From the NCBI GenBank assembly GCA_002398365.1, contig DGYK01000007.1:1-22497 (forward strand): a stretch of DNA of 22,497 nt. Direction: 5' to 3'. Positions 6,433 to 14,355 of the stretch are shown here, piece after piece (the stretch's first letter is position 1; every line of letters starts with the position of its first letter). The DNA comes from Flammeovirgaceae bacterium UBA5008. Its GTDB lineage: Bacteria > Bacteroidota > Bacteroidia > Cytophagales > Cyclobacteriaceae. The translations under genes and the position numbers were made by a program. The notes beneath the pieces were generated by a model. It did not search any database. It was given only the letters and a program-made list of their open reading frames with translations, and was not told where the DNA came from.

Positions 6433-6921
6433 ATGAAACGTTTCTCCATTGATTATGTAGTAAAGACCATTTGTATTTTGCTTTTAACCAGCTGCGAATC
6501 AAATTCATTCAAACTTGTCGTAGCCATTCCAGACGCTACTAATTTACAAACTCCGTGTACAGTGTATTTGAATGGTGTAGATGTTGGTGTTCTTAACCAT
6601 TTACGTGTCGGAAATCAGGGGCAATTATATGCTGATTTAGAGCTCCAACAAGTAAATAATCTACCTTCAGACAGTGAGTTTTTGATAAGCAATGAATTGC
6701 TTGGAGGCAAATCCTTTCAAATAAAGAGTGGCGCTAGTTTACTTGTACTGGTTCAAGGTGATACTGTCAACTGCCGGGAGATAAATCCGGATCCTGTTAA
6801 AAACGAGGGGGCGAATCCCTTTGAAAGTTTTATGAAAATTCCTCAAAAGCAAGACTCGATTCTGAAGGAGTTGCAGCGACTCAATCAAAACATTGAAAAA
6901 GTACTGAAAGAAAAGAAATAG
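6433..6921 (+). CDS. Small lipoprotein with a stand-alone MCE (MlaD-like) domain
   Basis: A 162-residue protein with a lipoprotein signal ending LLLTSC, Cys21 being the lipidated residue. The start is the ATG at 6433; the alternative is a TTG two codons upstream. Residues about 26-102 read as an MCE/MlaD domain: VYLNGVDVGVLNHL, LPSDSEFLISNELLGGKSF and QIKSG follow the family order of xVxxNGxxVGxV, iPxdSxxxIxxxxLLGxKxxxI. The same signature occurs in the MlaD protein at 13377-14351 (VLVNGMPVGRV, LNSSLLGSKSV). MCE proteins form hexameric lipid-transfer rings and are normally held by a transmembrane helix; here anchoring is by lipid. The C-terminus (138-162) is a short charged helix, probably coiled coil. 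No ABC transporter genes lie nearby. Assignment is by motif reading, so moderately sure. Confidence 0.7.
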   Translation: MKRFSIDYVVKTICILLLTSCESNSFKLVVAIPDATNLQTPCTVYLNGVDVGVLNHLRVGNQGQLYADLELQQVNNLPSDSEFLISNELLGGKSFQIKSGASLLVLVQGDTVNCREINPDPVKNEGANPFESFMKIPQKQDSILKELQRLNQNIEKVLKEKK

Positions 6922-6945
6922 CAATAAGGTTCGAATAAATTCAAC

Positions 6946-7359
6946 ATGAAACCGAAACGTATCTCTTTGCCTGAGCACGAACTCGTTACCCAACACATCC
7001 AAAAACTGGAGCCGGGTTTGCATGAGGTGGTAGGGTACATTCGTGATTTCATTTTAAAAATTGATGCGTCCATCGGAGAGCAAATCAAGTGGAACAATCC
7101 GTGCTTTTATTATACCGGAGAAATGAAAGCTTTCGACCCGAAAGAGTACAAACGTGAAATTGTGGTGATGAATCTTTTCAAAGGCCGCATCATGCTGGTG
7201 TTGCCCAGTGGAGCTAAAGTAAAAGACACCTCTGGCTTATTACAAGGTGATTACAAAGACGGTCGGAGAACCATCACGTTTGCTGATCTGAACGATGTGA
7301 AATCAAAAGAGAACCACCTAAAAAAGATCATACAAAATTGGCTTGAACAAGTCGAATAG
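6946..7359 (+). CDS. DUF1801 domain protein
   Basis: A 137-residue cytoplasmic protein of the DUF1801 (YdhG/FraH-like fold) family, function unknown. Family markers: IGEQIKWNNPCFYYTGEM, then NLFKGRIMLVLPSGAKV, matching the common I-x-W-x-x-P-x-F-x-Y core and a hydrophobic strand pair. It starts 24 nt after the MCE lipoprotein on the same strand and may share its promoter. Its stop abuts the stop of the CapA-like gene with no gap (convergent ends at 7359/7360), so there is no room for separate terminators. Confidence 0.82.
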   Translation: MKPKRISLPEHELVTQHIQKLEPGLHEVVGYIRDFILKIDASIGEQIKWNNPCFYYTGEMKAFDPKEYKREIVVMNLFKGRIMLVLPSGAKVKDTSGLLQGDYKDGRRTITFADLNDVKSKENHLKKIIQNWLEQVE

Positions 7360-8484
7360 CTATTGATCATCGGGTTTGCGTGCCGGTTGAACTTTAATCT
7401 CGCGCAGGTTAAGATTATATTGATCAAACAGCTTGCGCGAATCATCCACAAAAGTTTTGAAAAGTGTTTTGGAAGCTTCATCTTTTATAAAACCCGTGGT
7501 GTCCTTTTCAAAATCATTCACCGGAAGGGAATAAAAATGTTGCTTCGAACCTGCCGTGCGGTATACCCACTCCAACAAATAACCGGCTGAGTCAATTTGC
7601 GTTGTAGAGAGACTGTCTTTGGTAATCTTGCTCAATTCCACCCACAACATTGCACCTCCATTTCGGTAACGAGGCCGTTGCCCGGAGATAAAATTGCCCA
7701 GTGAATACGCCACCAGTTGCTGCTGTTCTTTTCGCCATTGCATCGGCTGCAACACATGCGGATGCGATCCAATCACTAACTGCACACCCCATCGGAAAAA
7801 TAATTCAGTTAACATTTTCTGCTCTGCAGAGGGCTGCGACTGATACTCCAAACCCCAATGGGTGAATACGACAATCATGTCGGGCTTCATTTGCTTTGCC
7901 TTCAGGATGTCTTTGAGTATTTGAGTCGTGTCAATCAGGTTCACAATATTGGGCTTCGTCACACGAATTCCGTTGGTGCCATAGGTATAATTAAGTAATG
8001 CCAGTCGAAAGCCCTTTCGTTCAATAATCAGCGGATACAACTGGGCTCGCTCGGCACTATCACGAAATGTTCCGGTGTGAATAAATCCAAGGCTGTCCAG
8101 CATTTTGATCGTTCGCTCCACTCCTTTCTTCCCCCGATCTAAACTGTGGTTGTTAGCCGTCACCAACACGTCCATTCCGGCATTTTTTAATGTAAGTGCT
8201 AATTCATCTGGCGCACAAAATTGGGGGTATCCTTTGAATGGCGCTCCTGCCAATGTCAATTCCAAATTGCCAATCGCCAAATCAACTGATTCGAAGTAAG
8301 GTTTCACAAACTGAAAGCAGGAGTCATATTCATATTTATTAGTGATTGGATTATAAGCACTTTGTATCTGCGAATCGTGCTGCATGATATCACCCAAAAA
8401 CAATAACGACAAGCGGGTAGTATCTTGCGCGAATGCGCTCACACTTGCCCACAGTAGCAACAAAATCAATTTACTTTTTCTCAT
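7360..8484 (-). CDS. CapA-family (PGA_cap) metallophosphoesterase-like secreted protein
   Basis: A 374-residue protein with a signal peptide ending SAFA-QD (cleavage near residue 19), so periplasmic or secreted. The calcineurin-like fold of the CapA family is well marked: GD32IM, GN73LE, N112 H113 in ANNHSLDRG, H209 in FTHWG, H241 and H243 in GSHPH, then YSLGNF. CapA/PgsA proteins take part in poly-gamma-glutamate capsule production, but most Bacteroidota members stand alone with no capsule genes, as here, and their substrate is unknown. The start overlaps the end of the WD40 gene by 4 nt, pointing to coupled translation. Confidence 0.92.
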   Translation of the reverse strand: MRKSKLILLLLWASVSAFAQDTTRLSLLFLGDIMQHDSQIQSAYNPITNKYEYDSCFQFVKPYFESVDLAIGNLELTLAGAPFKGYPQFCAPDELALTLKNAGMDVLVTANNHSLDRGKKGVERTIKMLDSLGFIHTGTFRDSAERAQLYPLIIERKGFRLALLNYTYGTNGIRVTKPNIVNLIDTTQILKDILKAKQMKPDMIVVFTHWGLEYQSQPSAEQKMLTELFFRWGVQLVIGSHPHVLQPMQWRKEQQQLVAYSLGNFISGQRPRYRNGGAMLWVELSKITKDSLSTTQIDSAGYLLEWVYRTAGSKQHFYSLPVNDFEKDTTGFIKDEASKTLFKTFVDDSRKLFDQYNLNLREIKVQPARKPDDQ

Positions 8485-9413
8485 TCGGTTTCGCTTAGCA
8501 CGCTAAAATCAATTTCCCACACAGAAACACTCCGATCGTCACTGGCGCTGATCAGTTGATTCTGATACGATGTCCACAACAATTTATTGACCGAAGTACC
8601 ATGCCCTGCATGACGTCCTTTGTCAATTACCTTCAATAACTTCAACGCCTGTGTGTCCCACACTTTCACCGATTTATCCATGCTGGCCGTAGCAAAATAC
8701 TTTCCATCCGGACTAAACACCAGATGATTGATGGCAAATAGATGAGCCGCGATCTCTTCAACGAGTTGATATCCATTCGCAACATCCCATACTCTTAACT
8801 TTGCATCCCGTCCTCCGCTAATTAAGTAATGGGAATTCGGCATGTAACTCAAGGTAAATACAGAATTGGTATGCGCCACAAACTCGTGTTTCAACGAATA
8901 GTCTTCCGTGGAAAAAATACGAATTGAAAAATCACTGAAGCCAATAGCTACTTCACTTCCATTTGGATGTACGGTCATCGCTCGAACACTCTTCTCGCTG
9001 ATGGCCCATCTTTTTTTGATGCGCCACGCATTCCCGTCCACAATCGTTAAAAAACCATCGCCACCGGCAATCCACAAATCTTTCCCGATCGATTGAATAT
9101 CAAAAATGGCTGCGTTTGAAATTCGTAGTGAGGCCAACTCGTTTTTATTCTTCCAATCCAACAGATGAATACCGGAATAATTCTGAGCTGCTATCAACTG
9201 ATCGGTTTCTTTCAAATAATGCAATGCATAAACCGAGTTCGGCAGTTTGGCGATCAGTTCACCTTCGTCCGGCTGTGCCAAATCCCACCGCGCCACCATG
9301 CCTTTGCCATCGGCTGAAAAAAAATGCTGAGCATCTCCACTCGCCTGAAGTGTATAAACACAATCCGCGTGACCGGTGAGGGTATGGATTTTTTTAACGA
9401 GTGGCGTTGGCAT
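8481..9413 (-). CDS. WD40 repeat beta-propeller protein
   Basis: A 310-residue protein made almost wholly of WD40 repeats, about seven blades. Clear blades begin at LTGHADCVYTLQAS (ends ARWDL), FVAHTNSVFTLSY (ends RVWDV), IAAHLFAINHLVFSPDG (ends KVWDT) and GHGTSVNKLLW (ends SVWEI); the middle three are more diverged. No signal peptide, so probably a cytoplasmic scaffold. WD40 proteins act as interaction platforms and no enzyme motif is seen. Its stop overlaps the secreted CapA-like gene by 4 nt, yet the two would sit in different compartments. Divergent from the phosphopantetheinyl transferase across 65 bp. Confidence 0.92.
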   Translation of the reverse strand: MPTPLVKKIHTLTGHADCVYTLQASGDAQHFFSADGKGMVARWDLAQPDEGELIAKLPNSVYALHYLKETDQLIAAQNYSGIHLLDWKNKNELASLRISNAAIFDIQSIGKDLWIAGGDGFLTIVDGNAWRIKKRWAISEKSVRAMTVHPNGSEVAIGFSDFSIRIFSTEDYSLKHEFVAHTNSVFTLSYMPNSHYLISGGRDAKLRVWDVANGYQLVEEIAAHLFAINHLVFSPDGKYFATASMDKSVKVWDTQALKLLKVIDKGRHAGHGTSVNKLLWTSYQNQLISASDDRSVSVWEIDFSVLSETE

Positions 9414-9478
9414 TGGCTGCCCGAATTAGAGAATTGAAAATATTTTCACAAAATTGGGCTATAAACTCATAGCAACCA

Positions 9479-10102
9479 ATGCCTTTTCACAAAATAGAAC
9501 AATACAATCAGGGTGGATGGGGCATTTGGCACATTGAAGAGACTGAAGAAGAGTTGGCGTTTGATGCCTTCGAACAAGCGCCAGCGGAATTGGTCAGCGC
9601 GACCAAACGGCTGGAGTGGCTCGCAGCGCGTGTATTGATCCGACAACTTATCGAACAAAACAACTTTACCTATAATGGGTTGATCAAAGATGAATTTGGC
9701 AAACCTTTTTTACGAGATCTGCAGCTGCAAATCTCGCTCACTCATTCATTCCCCTACGTGGCTGCGCAGTGGCATACTTCAATGCCTGTTGGGATTGACT
9801 TAGAAGAACCCAAAGGCAAGCTGTTGAAAGTAGGTCCGAGGGTTTTGTCACCCGATGAGTTGAAAGATGCCAATTCAGATTTGACCAAACTGTGTATCTA
9901 TTGGTGTGCCAAAGAGGCATTGTATAAAAATTATGGCCAACGAGGGCTTCATTTTGCACAGCAATTGCTGGTGGAGCCTTTTGAGATGAAGTTGGCCGGG
10001 TTTTTGAAGGGTAGTATACATGCCAACGACCAAAAACAAAATGTACCTTTGGAGTATCGAGTGGAAAACGATTTTGTAGTGGTTTTGACTAAATATTCAT
10101 GA
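9479..10102 (+). CDS. 4'-phosphopantetheinyl transferase superfamily protein
   Basis: Transfers the 4'-phosphopantetheine arm of CoA to a serine of a carrier protein (ACP or PCP). 207 residues, Sfp/AcpT-type length. Diagnostic motifs: VGIDLE with Mg-binding D107 and E109, and YWCAKEALYK with W142, K145 and E146; ISLTHS at about 85-90 corresponds to the conserved CoA-binding serine-histidine region. The target carrier protein is not in the window. One nucleotide separates it from the redoxin gene, so they are likely cotranscribed. Confidence 0.92.
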   Translation: MPFHKIEQYNQGGWGIWHIEETEEELAFDAFEQAPAELVSATKRLEWLAARVLIRQLIEQNNFTYNGLIKDEFGKPFLRDLQLQISLTHSFPYVAAQWHTSMPVGIDLEEPKGKLLKVGPRVLSPDELKDANSDLTKLCIYWCAKEALYKNYGQRGLHFAQQLLVEPFEMKLAGFLKGSIHANDQKQNVPLEYRVENDFVVVLTKYS

Positions 10103-10103
10103 T

Positions 10104-10652
10104 ATGCAAAAATTAATTTTTATTCTTTTGTTCGGTGTTATCTCAGCACATGCCCAGCAAGTTCAAAATTTTAGTCTGACTAATGTAAATGACGGCAGCA
10201 CTGTGGAGTTGAACCAATTCACGTCTTCATCTGCTATTGTGGTGGTATTTACGAGCAATGAATGTCCGTACGATAATTATTACAAAGACCGTTTGAAGAA
10301 ACTGATCGATCAGTACAAAGGAAAAGTTCAGTTTCTGTTGATCAACTCGAATGTAGATCCACAAGAGTCGGCTGAAAAAATGGCCATTCATTATACTGAC
10401 TTAGGTGTTCCGTATTTGGCGGACAAAGAGCAGAAAGCGATGGAGAACTTTGGCGCGCGCAAAAGCCCAGAAGTATTTTTAATTAGCCCGCAACTGAATA
10501 TAATTTACAGCGGAGCCATTGACGACAACCCACAAGTTGCTACCGACACCAAACAAAACTATTTGAAAGATGCCATCGACAAATTCTTGGCAGGGCAAAA
10601 AATAGAAGCGGCTAATAACAGAGTGCTGGGTTGTACGATTAAGAAGAAATAA
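10104..10652 (+). CDS. Secreted thioredoxin-fold (redoxin / AhpC-TSA type) protein
   Basis: A 182-residue protein with a signal peptide (ILLFGVISAHA-QQ). The body is a thioredoxin fold: FTSNECPYDNYYKDRL carries one reactive-type cysteine, C54, in the place where thioredoxins have CxxC; the second Cys is missing, so a classical disulfide exchange motif is absent. The conserved cis-Pro position is in RKSPEVFLI. The C-terminal VLGCTIK (C177) matches a GCSIKW-like tail found in this family and could provide a resolving cysteine. Predicted periplasmic; peroxide reduction or a related thiol reaction is likely but unproven. The gene is followed by tandem palindromes. Confidence 0.85.
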   Translation: MQKLIFILLFGVISAHAQQVQNFSLTNVNDGSTVELNQFTSSSAIVVVFTSNECPYDNYYKDRLKKLIDQYKGKVQFLLINSNVDPQESAEKMAIHYTDLGVPYLADKEQKAMENFGARKSPEVFLISPQLNIIYSGAIDDNPQVATDTKQNYLKDAIDKFLAGQKIEAANNRVLGCTIKKK

Positions 10653-10666
10653 GTTACTGGCTTGTT

Positions 10667-10706
10667 CAAAAAATGGACATATAATGGCTACATGTCCAGT
10701 TTTTTG
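10667..10706. terminator. Bidirectional terminator-like hairpin (first TGGACAT palindrome)
   Basis: CAAAAAATGGACAT (10667-10680) is mirrored by ATGTCCAGTTTTTTG (10692-10706), with a 9-11 nt loop. The stem is flanked by an A-run on one side and a T-run on the other, so it can work as a terminator for the plus-strand redoxin gene and for the minus-strand transglutaminase-like gene's convergent transcript. It is the first of two palindromes sharing the core TGGACATA. Confidence 0.65.
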
Positions 10707-10714
10707 CCAAAAGC

Positions 10715-10739
10715 TGGACATATCATAGAAATATGTCCA
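10715..10739. repeat. Second TGGACATAT palindrome
   Basis: A perfect 9-bp inverted repeat, TGGACATAT (10715-10723) and ATATGTCCA (10731-10739), 7-nt loop, followed on the plus strand by an A-run. Read on the minus strand it is a hairpin after TTTTTT. With the neighbouring hairpin it gives four half-sites of GGACAT in alternating orientation within 70 bp. Backup terminator or protein-binding site are both possible. Confidence 0.65.
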
Positions 10740-10775
10740 AAAAACTGTTAATCCGGAAAAGAGCAGGTTAGCTTT

Positions 10776-11630
10776 TCAAACTCCCAAATCTCCACCATCC
10801 GAAATTTCGATTAGCAAGAGTTTTACCTCTTCGGCTTTGGCATGTTCGCCAATTTTTTCAAATGACATCACCAGGTTGCGCAAGGCGCGTCTCACGATTT
10901 CCAGACTATTACAAGGCTCGTAAAAGGAGGTTTGTGGAACTAAATGCAATTCGTTGATATAGTTTTCAATGTCTTGCTTCGAAAAAATCAACCCACGATT
11001 GAACGCATTGATATAAAACTGATGCTTATCGTCTTTGTACGTGAGAATAAACAAATTCGGAAGGTTCACGCCACTCACCGGTAACTTGAGTTTCTGGGCC
11101 ACGAGCATGTAAATCACGCAAAGCGTAATCGGATTGCCCTTCCGCGACTCCAACACAATATTAATCATCGAGTTGCCAGGCGAATGAAAATTCTTCGTAT
11201 TCGCTCCGAATTTCAGTTTATTAAACAACACGCTGTTAATCACCTTCACCTGATCGTAGGGATACAAGTCCGGGCGAAACTCCAGCCATGTGTCGTAGTA
11301 AATTTGTTCTAACTCCTGACGGAGTTTCTCCAACTCCAAATCCGGATATTGATAGGTGGCTAATATCCACATGCCCGTGAGCAGATCCTGGTCGGGCGAC
11401 AGGTACCATTCTTTTAATCGTTCTTTGAGCAACTCGTATTGAAGGGTATGAATGAGTTCTTCGATGCGTCCTTGCACATGAGGGTTCAGATTACTCTCCC
11501 ACTCCTGCTCCAAAAAAGGAATTGCCTGCTTTCCCAGCGACAGAATCTTCTCCTCTACGTGCGAACTAATTTGCTTGTCCTCATCGTCCAGTAAAGAAAC
11601 CAATGCCTTTAATTCACTTTCTTGCATCAA
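10776..11630 (-). CDS. Transglutaminase-like (SirB1 / Transglut_core2) protein
   Basis: A 284-residue cytoplasmic protein. The N-terminal third is helical and HEAT-like (LVSLLDDEDKQISSHVEEKI). The central part is the SirB1-type transglutaminase-like core: FGANTKNFHSPGNSMINIVL and KGNPITLCVIYMLVAQKL. SirB1-family proteins usually read xxPITLSxLY followed by VGxPGHF; here the Ser is C171, and the His-containing GHF is replaced by PNLF (191-194), so the usual His is absent. Enzyme activity is therefore doubtful. The C-terminus is a short helical tail. The alternative start is the second Met, 11627. Convergent with the redoxin gene, 93 nt upstream of the next minus-strand gene. Function unknown. 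Confidence 0.8.
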   Translation of the reverse strand: MMQESELKALVSLLDDEDKQISSHVEEKILSLGKQAIPFLEQEWESNLNPHVQGRIEELIHTLQYELLKERLKEWYLSPDQDLLTGMWILATYQYPDLELEKLRQELEQIYYDTWLEFRPDLYPYDQVKVINSVLFNKLKFGANTKNFHSPGNSMINIVLESRKGNPITLCVIYMLVAQKLKLPVSGVNLPNLFILTYKDDKHQFYINAFNRGLIFSKQDIENYINELHLVPQTSFYEPCNSLEIVRRALRNLVMSFEKIGEHAKAEEVKLLLIEISDGGDLGV

Positions 11631-11723
11631 CCTGTTAATTCGTTTATTTGCTAATTCGGCAATTCGATAATTCTTACTCCACTTTCATCAACGAATCACC
11701 GAATTAATGAATTAGCTAATTAG

Positions 11724-13349
11724 TTATGTTTGAATCACCCCCACATTAAACTTCTCTACCGGTGCGTGGTTAGCGGCTGCGATGCCCATCGAAATCATCT
11801 TACGTGTTTCGAGCGGGTCGATCACACCATCTACCCACAAGCGCGAAGCCGCATAATACGGACTCAACTGCTCGTTGTAGCGATCGGTAATTTCTTTCAG
11901 CAATAAATCTTCTTCTTCCTTCGAAATGGTTTTGCCTTGCGCTTTCAATGTACTCACCCGAATTTGCAACAAGGTTTTCGCAGCCGAGTTTCCACTCATC
12001 ACGGCAATCTGCGCGGTAGGCCACGCAAAAATCAATCGCGGGTCGTAGGCTTTGCCACACATCGCATAGTTTCCGGCACCGTACGAGTTTCCGATAATCA
12101 CCGTAAACTTAGGTACAGTAGAGTTCGCCATGGCGTTCACCATCTTGGCACCATCTTTAATGATTCCGCCATGTTCTGCTTTGCTGCCCACCATAAAGCC
12201 ACTGACATCTTGCAAAAACAAGAGCGGCACTTTGCGCTGGTTGCAATTCATAATGAAGCGTGCAGCTTTATCGGCAGCATCTGAGTAGATCACACCGCCC
12301 ATCTGCATCTCACCTTTTTTATTTTTCACCACCTTGCGCTGGTTGGCCACAATGCCCACAGCCCATCCGTCTATTCTGGCAAAACCACACACAATCGTTT
12401 TGCCATACAAGGCTTTGTACTCATCAAAAGCCGAATCATCCACCATGCGCTTGATGATCTCCACCATATCATATGGCTTCGTGCGATCCGATGGAATCAT
12501 TCCATAAATCTCTTCTTGCTTTTCTTTCGGAGGCAATGCCGCCACCCGATCAAAACCTGCCACCGAAGGCGATCCGATTTTATCAAACAATCCACGGATG
12601 TAATCGAGGCATGCCTGATCGTTCGGGAATTTATTATCTGTAACCCCTGAAATCTCGCAATGGGTGGTAGCACCCCCCAGGGTTTCATTATCAATATCTT
12701 CACCAATCGCAGCCTTCACCAGATACGATCCTGCCAAAAAGATGGATCCGGTCTTATCGACAATCATCGCCTCGTCTGACATAATGGGCAAATAGGCACC
12801 ACCCGCCACGCAGCTCCCCATGATCGCTGCAATCTGCACAATGCCCATGGCAGACATTTTTGCATTGTTCCTAAACTGTCTACCAAAATGTTCTTTGTCC
12901 GGAAAAATCTCATCCTGCATCGGTAGAAAAACGCCTGCACTATCCACCAAATAAATAATGGGCAGATGATTTTCCATCGCGATCTCTTGTGCGCGCAAAT
13001 TTTTCTTCGCGGTAATGGGAAACCACGCTCCGGCCTTCACAGTCGCATCGTTGGCCACAATCACACATTGTCTGCCTTTCACAAAACCAATACCGGCAAC
13101 CACCCCACCCGATGGACAACCTCCCTGCTCTTTGTACATGCCCTCTCCGGCAAACAGGGCAATCTCCAAAAAATAAGAACCTTTGTCGGTTAGGTATTCA
13201 ATCCGTTCACGTGCAGTCAGTTTGCCTTTTTGGTGCTGGTCTTCAATTTTCTTTTCACCACCTCCCAGCATGGTCTTCTTTGCCTTCGACTTCAGTTGAA
13301 AACAAAGTTGCTTCAGTTGATCTTCGTTCTTATTAAATTCTAAGTCCAT
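11724..13349 (-). CDS. Acyl-CoA carboxylase carboxyltransferase (beta) subunit, methylcrotonyl-CoA carboxylase type
   Basis: Biotin-dependent carboxyltransferase subunit, 541 residues, crotonase-like double domain. It transfers CO2 from biotin on the partner alpha subunit to an acyl-CoA. Clear features: KGKLTARERIEYLTD near the N-terminus, GGVVAGIG, NDATVKAGAWFPIT, GSCVAGGAYLP in the N-terminal half, LFLQDVSGFMVG and GNSYGAGNYAMCG in the C-terminal half; these oxyanion-hole glycine runs are those of the family. NDATVKAGAWFPITAKK and DEIFPDKEHFG are closer to methylcrotonyl-CoA carboxylase (leucine breakdown) than to propionyl-CoA carboxylase, but this is not decisive. The biotin carboxylase partner is not in the window. 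It begins 27 nt after the MlaD-like gene, probably the same transcript. Confidence 0.93.
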   Translation of the reverse strand: MDLEFNKNEDQLKQLCFQLKSKAKKTMLGGGEKKIEDQHQKGKLTARERIEYLTDKGSYFLEIALFAGEGMYKEQGGCPSGGVVAGIGFVKGRQCVIVANDATVKAGAWFPITAKKNLRAQEIAMENHLPIIYLVDSAGVFLPMQDEIFPDKEHFGRQFRNNAKMSAMGIVQIAAIMGSCVAGGAYLPIMSDEAMIVDKTGSIFLAGSYLVKAAIGEDIDNETLGGATTHCEISGVTDNKFPNDQACLDYIRGLFDKIGSPSVAGFDRVAALPPKEKQEEIYGMIPSDRTKPYDMVEIIKRMVDDSAFDEYKALYGKTIVCGFARIDGWAVGIVANQRKVVKNKKGEMQMGGVIYSDAADKAARFIMNCNQRKVPLLFLQDVSGFMVGSKAEHGGIIKDGAKMVNAMANSTVPKFTVIIGNSYGAGNYAMCGKAYDPRLIFAWPTAQIAVMSGNSAAKTLLQIRVSTLKAQGKTISKEEEDLLLKEITDRYNEQLSPYYAASRLWVDGVIDPLETRKMISMGIAAANHAPVEKFNVGVIQT

Positions 13350-13376
13350 TCAGTGGTGTGGGTTACAGCAGCCCGG

Positions 13377-14351
13377 CTATTTCTTTTTTGCGGCTGCTTT
13401 TTTCTGTTCTTCCTCTTTGCGCTTGTCGCGCTCAATCTTCTCTTTGCTTTTTCCCAGCGGGGCCAAAAAGTGTTTGGGGTTGCTGTTGAAATGTACTACC
13501 AGTGTATCGAGGTTTTTCACCAGACGGTTGATGTTCACATACAAGGTATCTTCCGTCAGCAACTTGCTCATCGTATTATCTCCTTTGTTGAGGCGGGCAA
13601 GCGTCTGATTCAAATTGGAAATGGCCTGCTGTGTTTTTTGCAAGGTCTGGTTCAGCTTCATCATCTTCAACGAGTCCGAAATCGTTTTGAAATTGTTCAG
13701 AGTAGGGCGCAATTCCGTGAGTGTAGTGTTTAAATTATCTGCTACACCTTTTACGGAGCCCGATAATTCAACAATTTTAGAATCGGCTGTGACCAATGTT
13801 TTATTCAGCAAATCAGGTGTTGATTGCAACTTGGCAAAAATCACTTCCAATTGCTGCGAGTTCTTCGAAAGATTGTCAATAATGCCGTTGAATTTGCGCA
13901 GCGTAGTTTGCAAATCCGAAGCCACCGGTGTAGCCGTTTCCGAAAGCACATCAAACATGCCCTTCGCAACTTCTGAGCGAATGGTGTCGCCCGGCTTTAT
14001 TTTGGTTCTCGACTGACCGATACGAAGTAAAACCGATTTACTCCCCAACAGTGAACTATTCAAAATAGCCGTAGTTGAATCTGATAATGGAATATTAGAA
14101 TCAATCTCCAACTCCACCAGTACATGGTTATTTCTGATTTGAAGCAGACTAATGGCACTCACTCGGCCCACCGGCATACCATTTACCAACACCGGGTTCG
14201 ACACCGCCAGTTGATCAATATTATCGTACACAGCATAATATTTTACGGAGCGTGAGAAAAAATCAATCCCTTTCAGGTAATTGAATCCAAAATAAAGCAT
14301 CGCAATGGCAATGGCGATGAAGAGACCTACCTTAAATTCTTTAGTTTTCAC
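13377..14351 (-). CDS. MCE-domain (MlaD family) membrane protein
   Basis: A 324-residue protein. Residues 8-26 form a transmembrane anchor (VGLFIAIAIAMLYFGFNYL). An MCE domain follows at about 35-112 with NG57MPVGRVSAI and LNSSLLGSKSVLL. A long helical region (about 150-280, NTTLTELRPTLNNFKTISD and similar) is typical of MCE proteins, whose helices build the channel of a hexamer carrying phospholipids across the periplasm. The tail is very lysine-rich (RDKRKEEEQKKAAAKKK). The start is GTG at 14351 (GTG AAA ACT AAA). Only 4 nt separate it from the amidase stop, so they are coupled. The MlaE/MlaF transporter genes are not in the window. Assigned with confidence to MCE; the substrate is not known. 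Confidence 0.92.
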   Translation of the reverse strand: MKTKEFKVGLFIAIAIAMLYFGFNYLKGIDFFSRSVKYYAVYDNIDQLAVSNPVLVNGMPVGRVSAISLLQIRNNHVLVELEIDSNIPLSDSTTAILNSSLLGSKSVLLRIGQSRTKIKPGDTIRSEVAKGMFDVLSETATPVASDLQTTLRKFNGIIDNLSKNSQQLEVIFAKLQSTPDLLNKTLVTADSKIVELSGSVKGVADNLNTTLTELRPTLNNFKTISDSLKMMKLNQTLQKTQQAISNLNQTLARLNKGDNTMSKLLTEDTLYVNINRLVKNLDTLVVHFNSNPKHFLAPLGKSKEKIERDKRKEEEQKKAAAKKK

Positions 14352-14355
14352 GCAG

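Noticed and set aside
11631..11723. AATTCG/AATTAG-rich gap as a regulatory array
   Set aside because: AT-rich slipped sequence with no consistent unit, dyad or promoter box; nothing supported.
11937..12454. Plus-strand frames opposite the acyl-CoA carboxylase gene
   Set aside because: Compositional shadows without recognisable protein features; the minus-strand gene is certain.
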